Positions 1 to 11,600 of a stretch of DNA of 48,728 nucleotides are shown in pieces. This DNA is from Gymnopus androsaceus JB14. Taxonomy: Eukaryota; Basidiomycota; Agaricomycetes; Agaricales; Omphalotaceae. Numbering within the stretch: the first letter of the stretch is position 1; each line of letters opens with the position of its first letter. The DNA is taken from positions 882-49,609 of the forward strand of contig ML769807.1 of NCBI GenBank assembly GCA_009733575.1, in the 5' to 3' direction. The position numbers and the translations under genes were made by a program. The notes beneath the pieces are model-generated. The model saw only the letters and a program-made list of their open reading frames with translations, ran no database searches and had not been told where the DNA came from.

Positions 1-204
1 AAACACAACACAATCAGGAGAAGGGAAGGAGATGCAAATTTATAACCTGGGCTGGGTTTAACTGGGAAAGCGCTGGATAGTTTGCGGCTTGTCCAGGCAC
101 CCTTGAAACAATCATAACACCAATAAGTAAACTTCCCACTAGGCACCACCATCATTATCCAGGAGCGTACCTCGACTTCCAACCAACATTGTGGGCACTG
201 CTAT

Positions 205-895
205 GAATTCGCTATGGCTTTTGCTTTAACTGACCATGATTTGACGGAACATCATCGTCATGCTTGAGAGTATGGGAGTCTGAATCCAACAGCGACAACT
301 GAGGCCTTGGTGAGCTGCAACTTTTCGTTTCACTTCTTATGCACGCCCTATTGAAAGCTCGCCTTTCCGACAAACTCAACCCTGACATTGAGAAGCACCT
401 AGACCCCCAAAAGCAGGTCAACTGGAAAAACACACCGTGACCTTCCAGCGTCATCTGATTAACGCTGATTGGCTGGAGCTGTTCGAGTCAGTCTCTTGTA
501 GCTCTGCGCGCGCTCACTGATTTGTCGATATGCTGGGAAACTTCCATCCATCAACACACATCTGCCCGCATACGCTTGCTTTTGGATGAATTTCATTGCC
601 TTAAGGGTGAATAACGATATGGTGCTCGGTAATACCCAAAAGGTGAACCTATCGAAAACGGCAACATTCCAGTGGAATTTTATGCAAAGGTGTTCCCAAG
701 CATAGTGCTTCATGGACCAGTTTGCCAGTGGACTGCCGACGTTTACAGAGCATGCCAATATCAACCAGGGAAGGAACCTGCTCGAGCAGGGATAACAAGG
801 AATACGAGGCCTCAGATTGTCGCCATCTGGATAGCTTCCCGTCTCCGAAGTCTTTGATCTTATGACGGCTATGAAGAGGAAAGGTCGACTTAGAG
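205..895 (+). pseudogene. Partial duplicated Plavaka transposase fragment, heavily frame-broken
   Basis: This stretch repeats the middle of the Plavaka transposase that follows at about 1180-1790: the same words occur in the same order, for example the segment about the social core 'LRALTDFRYAG' and the 'QWTADVTEHAH' region. No frame stays open for long because the two copies differ mainly by one-base insertions and deletions. It ends near 895, where the sequence jumps to an earlier part of the transposase (the Cys-Val-Gly-Gly segment). It is therefore a broken local duplicate, not an independent gene. It may be a true tandem duplication or an assembly artefact from noisy reads. Confidence 0.8.
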
Positions 896-897
896 CG

Positions 898-2898
898 CCT
901 GTGTTGGAGGGGGCGGGAAGACCTCTCCGTTCACCACCGCTACTTACAAGGAGTACGGTGACTCCTATCGACATCCTCCTCGCACAGCCAACTCCACCCT
1001 ATCAACCATCGATAGCATCACTGTCGCCACCCATGAAATTGCATCTTATTGGCAGGCGGCACAGAAGGCTCGTACAAATGGGGTTGTCGATCCGTTCTGG
1101 CGGGATTGGCCCTTGGCTGAACCATACCAGTTCCTCACCCCGAGCCCCTTCACCATTGGCATAAGATGTTTTACGACCATGATCTTAAGTGGTGTATCGA
1201 AGCAGCTGGGCCTGGTGAGCTCAACTTTCGTTTCAGCCTTCTCCAGCCTAGAACTGGCTTCCGAAATTTCCCTGAAGGAATCTCTATGCTAAAGCAGGTC
1301 ACTGGAAAAACACACCGTGACCTTCAGCGTCATCTGATTACGCTGATTGCTGGAGCTGTTCCGAGTCAGTTTCTTGTAGCTCTGCGCGCGCTCACTGATT
1401 TTCGATATGCTGGGAAACCTTCTCGATTCAACGACAGCACATCTGCCCGCATGCAGCTTGCTTTGGATGAATTTCATGCCTGTAAGGGTGAAGTAACGGA
1501 TATCGGTGCTCGGGTAAACCCAAAAGGTGAACCTATCGAAAACTGGCACATTCCCAAGCTGGAATTTATGCAAAGTGTTGTTCCCAGCATAGTCGCTTCT
1601 GGACCAGTTTCTCAGTGGACTGCCGACGTTACAGAGCATGCCCATATCACACAGGTGAAGGAGCCTGCTCGAGCAGGGAATAACAAGGATTACGAGGCTC
1701 AGATTGTTCGCCATCTGGATATGCTTGCCCGTCTCCGAAGCTTTGATCTTATGACGGCTATGAAGGAGGCAAAGGTCGACTTTCGAGTAACAGAAGAACA
1801 CCCGACGGATGCTGAACCGGTGGATTTTGAACCTGAGGGTGAGGGTGAGGGTGAGGATAGGGAGGAGGCAAGGTGTACGTTGCTATCGTCATCTGCCCAG
1901 CTTATTGCCCAGCTTAACTCAGGTGCGAAGTTTGGCGGAGCAAAACGACGTAAAGCGGACCTGTTCTACCGGTCGTTATCTGTTGCTCAAAACCCAGATG
2001 CTCTGCTACCGCATCGTACCTTTACAGATGGCTCGGGGTGTACTGCCTTTCATCTCATTCGAGATCCCGATTATAAAACGCTCGACGTGGATGAAGCAGC
2101 TAGGCTGTTCCGTCTTCCAGATCTTGTTGGTTCGTTGAAGGATTACATGGACCGGTTTACCCAAGGGACCGAGACGTTCACTGTTGGTGGAAGGAGGAGC
2201 GGTGGTCTCAACTCCAACCTTCCTTTCTCGCATGTCAAAATTTGGTCCAAAGTTGTATTACAAGGAAAACAATACTTCGATATGGACCTGGTAACTGAGC
2301 CCTATACTATATCTGCATTGCCGCCAGATGATAAGTGGGTTTATGGACGTCAGGATGGTGCAATAATAAACATCAGTTCTGATGCATGCTGGCCCCGTAG
2401 CTCAATGCATGGTAAGTCAGCCTCTAGCCTGAGCATTGCTACCAGCAACTTACCATGTACAAAGGACATTCCGTTGTTGCTGTCAAGATGATCTTCACGG
2501 TTGCTCAGCCAAGAAAACCGGCAAAACCTATTCCTGGAACTCACAGATTCTTCGCCTACTGTGAAAGGTTTGACGTAGTCGCTCAAGAGCCACCTCCTCC
2601 GGAATATGCTCATCTCCCACTCTACAGTGCTTGGGACAACCACAGTCCAGACTATTATACAGGGTGTTACGTTCTAAAGAGGGCGAGAAGAAGCAACGGC
2701 GAACCTTTGGGTGATATTATTCCGTTGGTGCAATTCCGAGCTGTAGCTGATCTGATCCCTCATATTCGAGGTAAAGCCAACCGACAATTTTCTCCGTTTA
2801 CAAGCTTTCATCTTAACGATGAGTTTCTCCTAAACAAGTACCTTGACGATGAAACATATCCTATATTAGAACACACCGACCCCTGTTTAACAGTATAG
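898..2898 (+). pseudogene. Plavaka-type (CACTA/KDZ-like) transposase, 5'-truncated copy 1
   Basis: Encodes the central and C-terminal part of a Plavaka transposase, the enzyme that would mobilise a DNA transposon. Family words seen in order: a Gly-rich GKTSPFT segment, HPPR, FWRDWPLAEPYQFLTP, HDLKWCI, GISMLKQVTGKTHRD, QWTADVTEHAHIT and RHLDMLARLRSFDL. The frame is broken by one base near 1141 (in TPEPLHHW) and is then open from 1166. An intron with GTAAGT at 2412 and AG at 2463-2464 joins to a last exon ending at the stop at 2896-2898 (PCLTV). The N-terminal zinc finger and first exons present in copy 2 are absent. It is a relative of the 17-20 kb copy, clearly diverged from it, and not functional as it stands. 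Confidence 0.85.
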
Positions 2899-2980
2899 TA
2901 TACAGTAATTTCACTGGGACTCGCATTTGGAGGTGTTATTTGTAGTAGTACGATGAAATATCAGTATTAAGCCAAGTCAT

Positions 2981-3094
2981 ATGTCGGCGAGGCAGCGGGT
3001 CGACTGCTGCGGAGCGTCGCAAGGGCGCTAGTGATTTATGATGGCAAGGCAGCGGGTCAACTGCTGCGGAGCATCGCAAGGGTACTAGTGATGT
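2981..3094. repeat. 57-bp tandem duplication
   Basis: Two head-to-tail units of 57 bp lie just 3' of the Plavaka stop. They contain the shared words GCAGCGGGTC, CTGCTGCGGAGC and CTAGTGAT. Most differences between the units are CG in the first unit and CA or TA in the second, that is, transitions at CpG. Confidence 0.8.
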
Positions 3095-3226
3095 ATGATG
3101 GGATGCTGACAGCTAGGTGATCCCACAGGAGCTCACAGGAACCCACAGCACCTTACAGCTCTGTACAGCACTATGGCTTCTATAACCTGCTATGATCTGC
3201 TACAAATCGCTATAGCTTCTATGACC

Positions 3227-3247
3227 ACCACCCAGGTTCTGCTGATG
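3227..3247 (+). repeat. Conserved Plavaka 3'-terminal motif
   Basis: The word ACCACCCAGGTTYTGCTGATG occurs here, about 330 bp after the stop of copy 1, and again at 20554-20574, about 240 bp after the stop of copy 2. In both places it is preceded by short GCTAYA words. Its shared position suggests it marks the 3' end of this Plavaka family. Its reverse complement starts a fragment at 3832. No target duplication was found. Confidence 0.45.
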
Positions 3248-3476
3248 GTCTTTGTATAGTCTGGTGTAGAGTGTAGGCATAATATATGAATTGCTGAAGA
3301 TGCTCCGCTGCAATGATTCTACTACACATTAAATAATCTGGTGAAGTATGGTACAAGACATGCATTAGAAGTAAATCTACAATCAAATGTTAGGTTAGTG
3401 GTGGTCAAGAGATGATCAATGAGGACATACAAATGACATCAGCAAAAATGGGTTAAACCTACAATAACCTAGGGAA

Positions 3477-3720
3477 CCTAGGCTTCCCTGGTCACCCTGG
3501 TCACCTTGGGTCTTCCAGGCTACCCCAGGCTACCTTAAGCTACCTCAGGTTTCCTCAGGTCCCTCAGGTTAGCTCAGGTTAACTCAGGTTTACTCAGGTT
3601 ACCTCAAATTCCCAAGGTTTATCCCTAAATCCTAGGCAACCTAGGTGACCTCCAAGAAACTGAGGCAGTCTAGGCAACCTAGGTATCCTTAGGTTCCCTT
3701 AAGTCTCTTTAGGTCATTGT
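3477..3720. repeat. Degenerate short-period repeat (CTCAGGTT-like)
   Basis: Roughly 10-bp units of the type CTCAGGTTAC or CCAGGCTACC recur with many changes between 3500 and 3620, followed by CTAGGCAACCTAGGT-type words to about 3720. No open reading frame or gene signal is seen. From 3250 to 3830 there is otherwise only low-complexity, AT-rich intergenic DNA. Confidence 0.55.
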
Positions 3721-3831
3721 GGGTCAACCCAAAGTCAGCCCTGGGCCTAGACCATTTTTCCTGATGGAAGCAGCCCAATAATGTCACCATTAATTTATAG
3801 TCTCAATTTGACAGACCAGTAAAAAAAAGCA

Positions 3832-4110
3832 CATCAGCAAAACCTGGTCAGTCTCCAGAGAGCTCCAGAGAGCTCCATAATGCCCAGAGCCTCGTAGCAG
3901 CTGTAGCAAGGATAGTAATTCCAGGAAGCTCCAGAGAGCTCAGAGAAACAGGAACGAGCTCAAGAAAAAGGCAAGCAGTATTCGATTGATGGTCCTGTTT
4001 CTCTGAGAGCTCCAGAGAGCTCCAGAGGGCTCAGAGATCCATTCAATGCAGAAGTTTTCTATTTCTGGGAGCTCTGAGCGCTCCAGGAAGCTCCAGAGAG
4101 CTGAGAGGCC
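3832..4110 (+). repeat. Orphan transposon end with subterminal CTCCAGAGAGCTC repeats
   Basis: Begins with CATCAGCAAAACCTGG, the reverse complement of the motif found 3' of both Plavaka genes, and then carries many copies of CTCCAGAGAGCTC-like words, which contain a GAGCTC palindrome. The same words appear inside the 3' end of Plavaka copy 2 at about 20480-20512. It looks like a terminus of a deleted element of the same family. No transposase is attached. Confidence 0.45.
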
Positions 4111-4212
4111 CATTCAATATCATAGTAACCAGGGACCAACAATTGTATATATATCATCCAATTTAATTCATATACATCACTGTTCGGGAATTACTATTTA
4201 CAATCGTGCTAG

Positions 4213-4372
4213 ACATTCCAATTCCCGACATTCCGATTCCCGACATTCCGATTCCCGACCCTCCGATTCCCGACCCTCTGATTCCCGACCCTCTGATTCC
4301 CGACCCTCTGATTCCCGACCCTCCAATTCCTGACCCTCCGATTCCCAAACCTCTGATTCCAAAACCTCCGAT
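4213..4372 (+). repeat. 15-bp minisatellite
   Basis: About ten tandem units of CCTCYGATTCCCGAC and close variants (CATTCCGATTCCCGA at the left end). The period of 15 keeps all frames open, so repetitive ORFs such as IPDPLIPDP are by-products. The flanks to 4740 show nothing further. Confidence 0.85.
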
Positions 4373-4743
4373 TACTCCAATGTTCCCAACCTTCAGGGCA
4401 CCAATATTCTCACATTCAACCAAGGCTTTAGCGTTCCCGATGCTCGATTCCAATTCCGATACCAACCTTTGGACACTCCTATGCTCCTGCGCCGACTTTC
4501 CTGAAGAAGTAGGTGTTGAACCTGATACAGGAAGCACTGTGTTCTATATGTACGTCGGATAATCCGCCTGCCATAGAAGAAAGATCAAATACATAAAGAA
4601 CTCGAAAGAAGCAATAAAAACACAACGAACTCAATCCAGGAGAATAGGTAAGACACTTGAACCTTCTGGTGTGTCGTTGACGGGTAAACCAGCTGTCTTC
4701 CTACAAGTATTATGAGTACCAAATTCAAACAAAGTTATGGCGC

Positions 4744-7500
4744 CTACCATGACTTGTGCACCCAAAAGATAACTTCATTCCTTAGTTTAACTCCATGATG
4801 CGGATCCTTGTTAATGCTCATTAAACCAATGACATTTATCTTGTAAGACAAACGTCCAAGTCCCATGTTGAATTCCTTCTTGCTCGGGGCGGCTCCATTC
4901 TCAAATTGCGAGATGCAGTGTGCCATCTACCGGACAGAAAACACATTAGTTAGTCACTATAAACTAATAAGAAACTCTACCATCGTGGCTACCAATGCCA
5001 AAACTCCCAAAGGAACCTTATCTTTGAATTCTTTTTTGAATTTTCGTGCGAGAGATGAGGTTCCTTCATAGAAACATTGCGATATAGCAGCCTGAAGACA
5101 GGGGTGATTGAAGTTATTCGTTTTGCCCTGATAGAACGTTTTAGCGTTGAAAGAAACAAGAAAAGTAATACTAACTTGAGCGTCTAAACCTTGTTGCAAA
5201 AATGCTCCAGTATGCAACAACTCTTCTACATAAGCTTTGACGAGGTCATCGTAATTCTGTGAGTTATGACCACCGGTGGGTTCACGACTGGCGGGCAAGG
5301 GCAGCTCATAATACGACCTAATGAGGGGCCCTATTGCTGTCTTCAGGTTGCTTCTGAACGACCATTGAGACTTGTGAAGCTAGGATACCAATCGCAAGGG
5401 AAAAATATTAGAAAAAAAACTTGCGTAAGAAAAAAGACAACTCACGTATTTAAAGATATCTGGGTGATGATCATCAAGGTATCCTGAATATCTAGTAAGC
5501 AAGAGTGAAAGAAGCGCTTCAAAAAGTTACCTTTTTCAACAGTTCCTTGGTTCGCTGCACTTTCATCAATTGCCTTTTGCAAGCATTCACTGTAAACATT
5601 AGCATCTTCAACCTCATCCAAGAAAGGATTGAACAAGGACATGTAGAGCTGGAGGTGTGCTTGGGCTGCTTGAATGATGCGACGAGCTTTCAGTGGGTAG
5701 TATGCCAAAGTGGCGGCATCTTCCTTCTTGTCGCTTTTGGATGGAGGCTCTTGAAGAGAAGATTGAGAGATTGAGCGTGAGGAGTTATTTGATGATAGAA
5801 ATAATCGTTCACCTTTATTGGCTTGTTCCTTCACTTTCAATCCTACAAAAAATATTTGCTCATTATCATCGAACCAAAAATGTATAAGAAAAACAAACCA
5901 CTTTTGCTCGGTGCTCTAGAAAGAGACCAAGAGGCCGCTTGTGATCCTTGGCCAGAAGAGCTCTCAGATCGGAGTCTGGATTCCCCGAAGCTAATAGTCG
6001 AGAATCCTAACATAGAGGAATTAGTTAGCGTAGTGAACAAAATATGAGTAACAACGAACCTCCTCTGGAGGGAGTACGAGAAGGAGGTCTTGTACTAATT
6101 TGACTTTCCAAAGTTGGTCGAGATTGTGGTAAAGTTCCAGAATATCCTGGAATAGATAAGCGTTAATGTTAAATACCCAAGAATGTTTAACCTACTCTCG
6201 CGAACATCTACCACAGCTGGCGCAGGCAGAGTTATTGTATCTTCAGCATCGCCATCAGCATCTGCGTCAGTGCTACTGTCTTCATCAGCTTCAGGATCAC
6301 TTTCAAATTCGTCCTGCTCTGCTTGGGCAAAATCGTTGCTGGAAGCGAAAGATTTGAGTGTAAGGGGATTTGGTGGGACTGGAAATCTGTTCCTCTCGTG
6401 ATGTTGCGTCAAAACATTTTGAGCCTAGGATAGTTCAGATTTAAAAGATTATGAATAAGAAAAATAAACAATACTTGATTTCCAAAACTACCCCCTTGAA
6501 AAGAGTTAGGCGGACCGCGTTCATAGCGTTGGTCAAAGGAACCTCCAGCTAAATAAATAGAAAGTTAGTAAAGCGTTGAACGTCAAGCTCCATTCACCTG
6601 TCGGTCCCCAGCCACCAGAATGCCCAGCAGGGGTATTATTCCCACCAAACGTGTTATAGAGGTTGTTGGTCCCTTCCCCTAATTGGTTGAAGCTACCAGA
6701 ATTCGCAAAACAGCCAGTGTAAAAAGAATCGTCTTCCAGTTGAGGGTTCAAAAGATTACCAGGCCCAGCTTGGTGGTGGGAGCCGCCGAATCCATCTTGG
6801 AAAGATCCCCTACCACTGTTGCCAGTGGCAAACTGATTACGAAGGTCCATTTCATTAGGTCTAGAGAGACCTCCTTCATGAGGCTGCGTATTTCCTGTCC
6901 GAAAGGAGTCCTCCATAGAATAAGATGTCCAGTCCTCCAAAAAAAAAAAGACCTCAGTACGTTGGTGGTGTTGATAGAATGCGAGATTTACCTGATTTGG
7001 GAGACCGCTTTCTCTCTGTGCCACTTCTTCAATTGATGTGGGAGCAGGTTTTGGTACTGAGAGTCTTGGCCTTGGACGAAAAAGTTCACCGGGATCCAGT
7101 GCCACTGAAGCTGAACCTGACTTGCGGGCAGTTCTCTGAATAAGGAGAAAAGTGAAACTTCAAGGCAAGAGGAAGCCAGGCAATGAGCTTACTTTTCTTT
7201 TGGGAGGTTCTGGGGCCATGATATTGACTTCGTCTTCAGGATCGACTACTCGAGTGGAGCAACTTTTGCTTTGAGCAGGATTAGACATTTTTGCCACTGT
7301 GTGTTCGAGTTGAGCCAGCTTTCCTCCTTGTCCCTGCGTTGTGCGACTGCTTGTTCTCTGAAAAATATTAAAGAGAAAAGTTAAAAATCAGCGATAAGAA
7401 GCTCACCGTCTTCGCAGGTTCTAGTAAAGATGACTTGTAAGCAGAATTCATCCTGAAGTATTACTCTTCCTACTCACTTTTACATTGCGGTTCTGCACCT
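4744..7500 (-). CDS. DUF6532-type hypothetical protein, multi-exon
   Basis: Matches the DUF6532 family common in Agaricomycetes; its function is not known. The C-terminal domain is clear: ARRIIQAAQAHLQLYMSLFN, YSECLQKAIDE, YLDDHHPDIFKY, SQWSFRSNLKTAIGPLIRSY, GKTNNFNHP, CFYEGTSSLARKF and VPLGVLALVATM. Reading from the end, the exons are 4744-4926, 4981-5127, 5176-5379, 5446-5483 and 5531-5842, with GT-AG introns of about 47-66 nt that keep phase. Further upstream exons hold an acidic stretch (about 6180-6410), a Gly/Asn-rich low-complexity region (about 6600-6940) and a Pro/Ser-rich N-terminus reaching about 7450-7500. The junction near 5843-5900 and the exact start are not resolved. It lies in line with two other minus-strand genes. 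Confidence 0.75.
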
Positions 7501-7623
7501 TCTTGATTCATGGTGACAAAAGAAGACAGAAAAGTCCAGGAACAAACTTGGTGGCTGAAGATCAGGTGAATTGCCATGCCGTAGGATTTTGAGTCGCTAG
7601 CCTCATGCCCTTATGAAGCAGCC

Positions 7624-8532
7624 TCACCGCGGGGAAATTTTTTGGATACATGAAATTTTCATCGTTAAATTCGTTCTTGGCCCAAGATACTTACATATGA
7701 CGAAGAAAAAAAGGAAGTATTCTATGAACACCTCATTCAAAAGGGCGCATATCAATCCAGTAAAACACCCAGAGATGCCCCTCCGTAAGTAATTATTCTC
7801 ATATCTATTGGAGCTGGCATTAGCAGAATCTCCAGCGGTTTCAAAGGCCTGGTACTCACTTTCTTCATCCAAGTACTTTACTTGAAGCTCTGAAGTTTCT
7901 TTGACTTGAAGCTCTGAAGTTTCTTCGACTTGAAGCTCTGAGGTTTCCTCAACTTCAAAGGACGTAGGGGCCGGAGTAGATTCTTTGAGGCATTTGAAAG
8001 ATATAGGATGTCCTGAGACTTGAGACGCTTCTGAGGTTTTTTTGTTAGTCAAAAGAGAAGGTTTAAATAGAAGAGAACCAACGGTTTTGAACGAAAGGGG
8101 TAGAGCGATTATCCCCAATCTTGTTTATGATTTCACGAATTTTTGAAATACTAGCCGTTGTTTCGTTTTCCTCTAGCTGAATCTGGTCCACTCGTGTAAG
8201 ATGAAGCTCGAGTAGGAGTTTGGTGATGAGAATTTTTTGGTGTAATGCCGTGCGTTCAGTGGAACATAATTTGTTTCGAGTTTCCTGAATTTGGAGAATA
8301 ACCTGAGCTTCCTTCGCTGTAATCTCTGACTTGGTCTGACGAAGGATAAGATTTAGTTTGAGATGAAGTTCTATCTTCACTCTTACCAAGGATTCTTCCA
8401 TTTCTGTCGATACAAAATTCCGGGCACAGAGCCAATCAGTAGAGCCTTGGAGTTAAGTCCATCGGTCTAAAGAGCAGTCAAAAGCAGATTCAAGTTCACC
8501 TTGATTCCAGTGAATACTCATTTTGAAGGCGA
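7624..8532 (-). CDS. Small coiled-coil protein with ETSELQV repeats
   Basis: I do not recognise a functional family. The upstream part (MSIHWNQGELESAFDCS, then KALLIGSVPGILYRQKWKNP) is followed by a helical, charged segment of about 90 residues encoded at 8120-8345. An intron with GTTGGT donor, GACTAAC branch-like site and CTCAG acceptor (about 8045-8095) removes an in-frame stop and joins to an acidic C-terminal part. That part contains three copies of a 24-nt unit encoding ETSELQV with E or K spacers. The last codons and the first splice junction are uncertain; one reading frame stops after DRWT near 8470, so an intron or a frame error lies there. It sits between the DUF6532 gene and the dioxygenase gene. 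Confidence 0.5.
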
Positions 8533-8695
8533 GTTATAGTCGTAGTTGAGATAAGAAAAGATAGAGGTAGGAAACAACGTTGGCTGTCACACTTGTGACC
8601 CCCCAAATCAAGAATAATTTTGTCGATCAACAATCTACCCAAGTTCCAAATCTACCAAAATCAACTACTCTAGAAGCTATGCTAGAAGATGCATT

Positions 8696-11600
8696 TTACA
8701 AATAAAATACTTTCTTATTCCAGCCATTCCCGTTCTTTCTAAACGCCTCTCCTGTTCTATCAGAATGAATCACCACTGAAGCTTGGATCCCGTTATAATG
8801 AAGGTTAAAATGAGTGTAATCTCTGGAACAAAAGGTGACTACACCCCCATGTTGAACGTTCAGGACCACTCTTGGCTCATATAATGCCAATTCACCTCCA
8901 ACGAAGCTGCCAAGAACAATAATAATACAACCTCCTTCATCTCCTTCATCCTTGTGGGCGACGGTGATGCCGTTGAGATTAATGACAATGCTGGTGAAAG
9001 GCTTCATGGCTGAGGTGTCTTGTAAAGGGAATATGTCCACATTGCCTTCTATCTCCTGGAACAGGTCTGGATGACGAAGTAGCCTCTAAAAACTGTCAGA
9101 ATTAACTTAGTCCAAATATCGCTGCAGATTAAGAACCTTACCTTGCTTATCACCTCCTGCAACACTTCTTGTAAAGCTCTTGTAAGGGTGTAATATAGAT
9201 CGGAATGATTTTGAATGTCCTTTGAAGGGTGTACAAAGAACTCGCAAGTATTGGTTTTTCGTCCACCTTCTCTCCTGAGATAGTAAGGATGTTCCTTGTC
9301 TGGAGCCTTTTGTCCCTGCGTTATGAGCGTTAGCCTGATTTCACGAGGAAAAACTCTGTTCTCACATCAGGAGCGTATCTTGCGTAAAAACAAAAATGCA
9401 AGACAGTAAACGCAGGTTCCTGTTTCAACCCAGAAGTATCTCGATCTAGCAGTTCTATATCCTTCAGCCCCGCTGCGCTCCAAGCTAGTATTGCTGTCCA
9501 AAGATCTTCCTTCTTCTGAGGCATAAGAGTAGAGTCGACGTTAAAGATCAAATTTCCGTCCGAATCTTCCACTTGAATTTCACGGCTGGAAAAGCAAAGC
9601 TACCTTTAGTAAAGAGAAGACACAACAATCGGTAAGTACTATACCCTTCAATCACCTCAGGACTAAGATGAAGCCATTTTTGATTGCTCTTCAAACAACC
9701 AGTCTGAGGGTTAAATCTTTCCTTCATCTGGGTATTCATGAATGACTGGAATGATCCTTAAGGAAGCACTGACCGCTTGAGCAAACTCTTCCACCGAGTC
9801 AGGACGTTTGCCTCTCAACGCAGCCAATCTCTCTGTTTTTGTCCAATCAGCTCTTCCTTTTTCATTCTTGGGAAAAGCCTCTGTACGTTTCTTTTTGTTT
9901 TGGGCAAGGCAAGACTGATACTTCTCTAGACTGAAGGTCGAGCGGATTGAGTAGAAGTTGTCGCTGGTCAAATGGACTTCCCGTGCAAACAAAGTAGAGC
10001 CATAAGGAACGGAGTAGGGAATAGCTTTCTCATCTTCAGAGTTGGACATAGGAGAAACATAGTCAATGTCGGATGAACCCGTAAGATAAGCTTTGGTCAT
10101 AGGTCCCAGAGATAAAAGGCCCTCCTCGTCTTCCTCTTCCGACAACTGAAAAAGATTCAGCTCCCAGATATTAAGATCTCGAGTAAGACAAAGAGCAGTC
10201 CTAGAATATCTTTAGCTAAAGCAAAGGACAAAAAAAGAGCCAAAACGTACCTTTGGTGAAAGAGGTCAAAGTAACAGTCGCTAGCTTTCAGGTTTCGACA
10301 ATCCAAAGCATGACTGATTCCGTAGTGATGACGAACTTCAGAGCAAAAAAGAGTAGGTATCTTTAAGGGGATTGTCGCCCGAATTTTGAGGATTAACGGA
10401 ATTATCTTCAATTGAACAAGACATTGGGTCGCTGGAAGAAATTTTAATTAAACATGGGACCGCAAAAACTGAACCAACCTTCAACACTTGGACGTCTTAT
10501 CTCATTACAGAGTGCTATGATGGTAGTTGATGTGACTCTATCACTCTGGAGACAATCCACCATTTCTGTACTCAGGGTGATAATTATCAACAAATAAAGG
10601 GAACCTGCGCTCGGTCAGAAGCAGAATCACCAGTAACGTAAGAGCAAGTACTTACCTGCAGCAGCTAGTCTCCCCCAACGCGATCCGGTGCTATACCACT
10701 TGAGGGCATTGTTCATGGAAATGCTGTTCGTAAGGAGCTGGGCTAGAATGGGACGAAGACTTGCTTTTTGGGAAGGATCGTTGAGTTCCTTGCTGTGAAG
10801 AACCCTAGAAGCAAGAAGATGAGGATCAGAAAGGATAAAATTCAGTTGACTTATGAATTGATTTTTGCTGCGAACTTCAGCTGCAGTATCATCTGTAGAA
10901 AGGAGCTCCCCCTTTTAACGGACTCAATCCTGGAACATCTGAGAGCCAGATTGACTAGAGAGTCTGTTTGCAGCGAATCTTCTTGCTCCCAGGAGGCGCC
11001 CTCTATTGCCTCCCTCAGGCTGCAAATCCATTCCTGACAGGACAACGATTCTGGATCAGTCCCAATACCCATGCCAATCTCCAACAGAAGCCCAGTGGCA
11101 ACCCTTCTAATATCTGCAGGTGGTTGGTAAAGAGTATCTGAAACCTCGTAGAAGGGAGCTTCTTCCTGCTCTTGCTCCAAGTCCCTGGCCGCATGATAAC
11201 AAGTGCGGGGCACTGTAACCCTCTCTGACACTACAACTTCCCCATTGCGGATACATTTACGGCAACCAGTGGGACGAGGAGAAACGCCTTGGTGAGAGTT
11301 GCCTTCCGTTCCTCTCTCTTCTTGGCGGGGTCGCTTCCGACTTACTTCATCTTCCTAATATCTGCTGAGTAAAGTGATAGAGGAGGCAATAAATAACTGA
11401 CGTTTTTGCAAAGCCCCAATTCTGCTTGTTTGCCAAACCAATCATCCAAGCTATCCTTCCAGCCAACCTCTTCGGGTCCAAAGAGGTCAGCGATGGCAAG
11501 ATCTACTGGATCCACGACTGAGTTGGGGTTTGAATGTTGGCAGTAGTCTTCATTGTCCCAAGGTTCCTGTCCAAACTCACTAACGCTTCCTTCATAGCCT

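Noticed and set aside
4163..4562. ORFs over the 15-bp minisatellite on both strands
   Set aside because: The period of 15 creates open frames such as IPDPLIPDP; no start, splice or family support.
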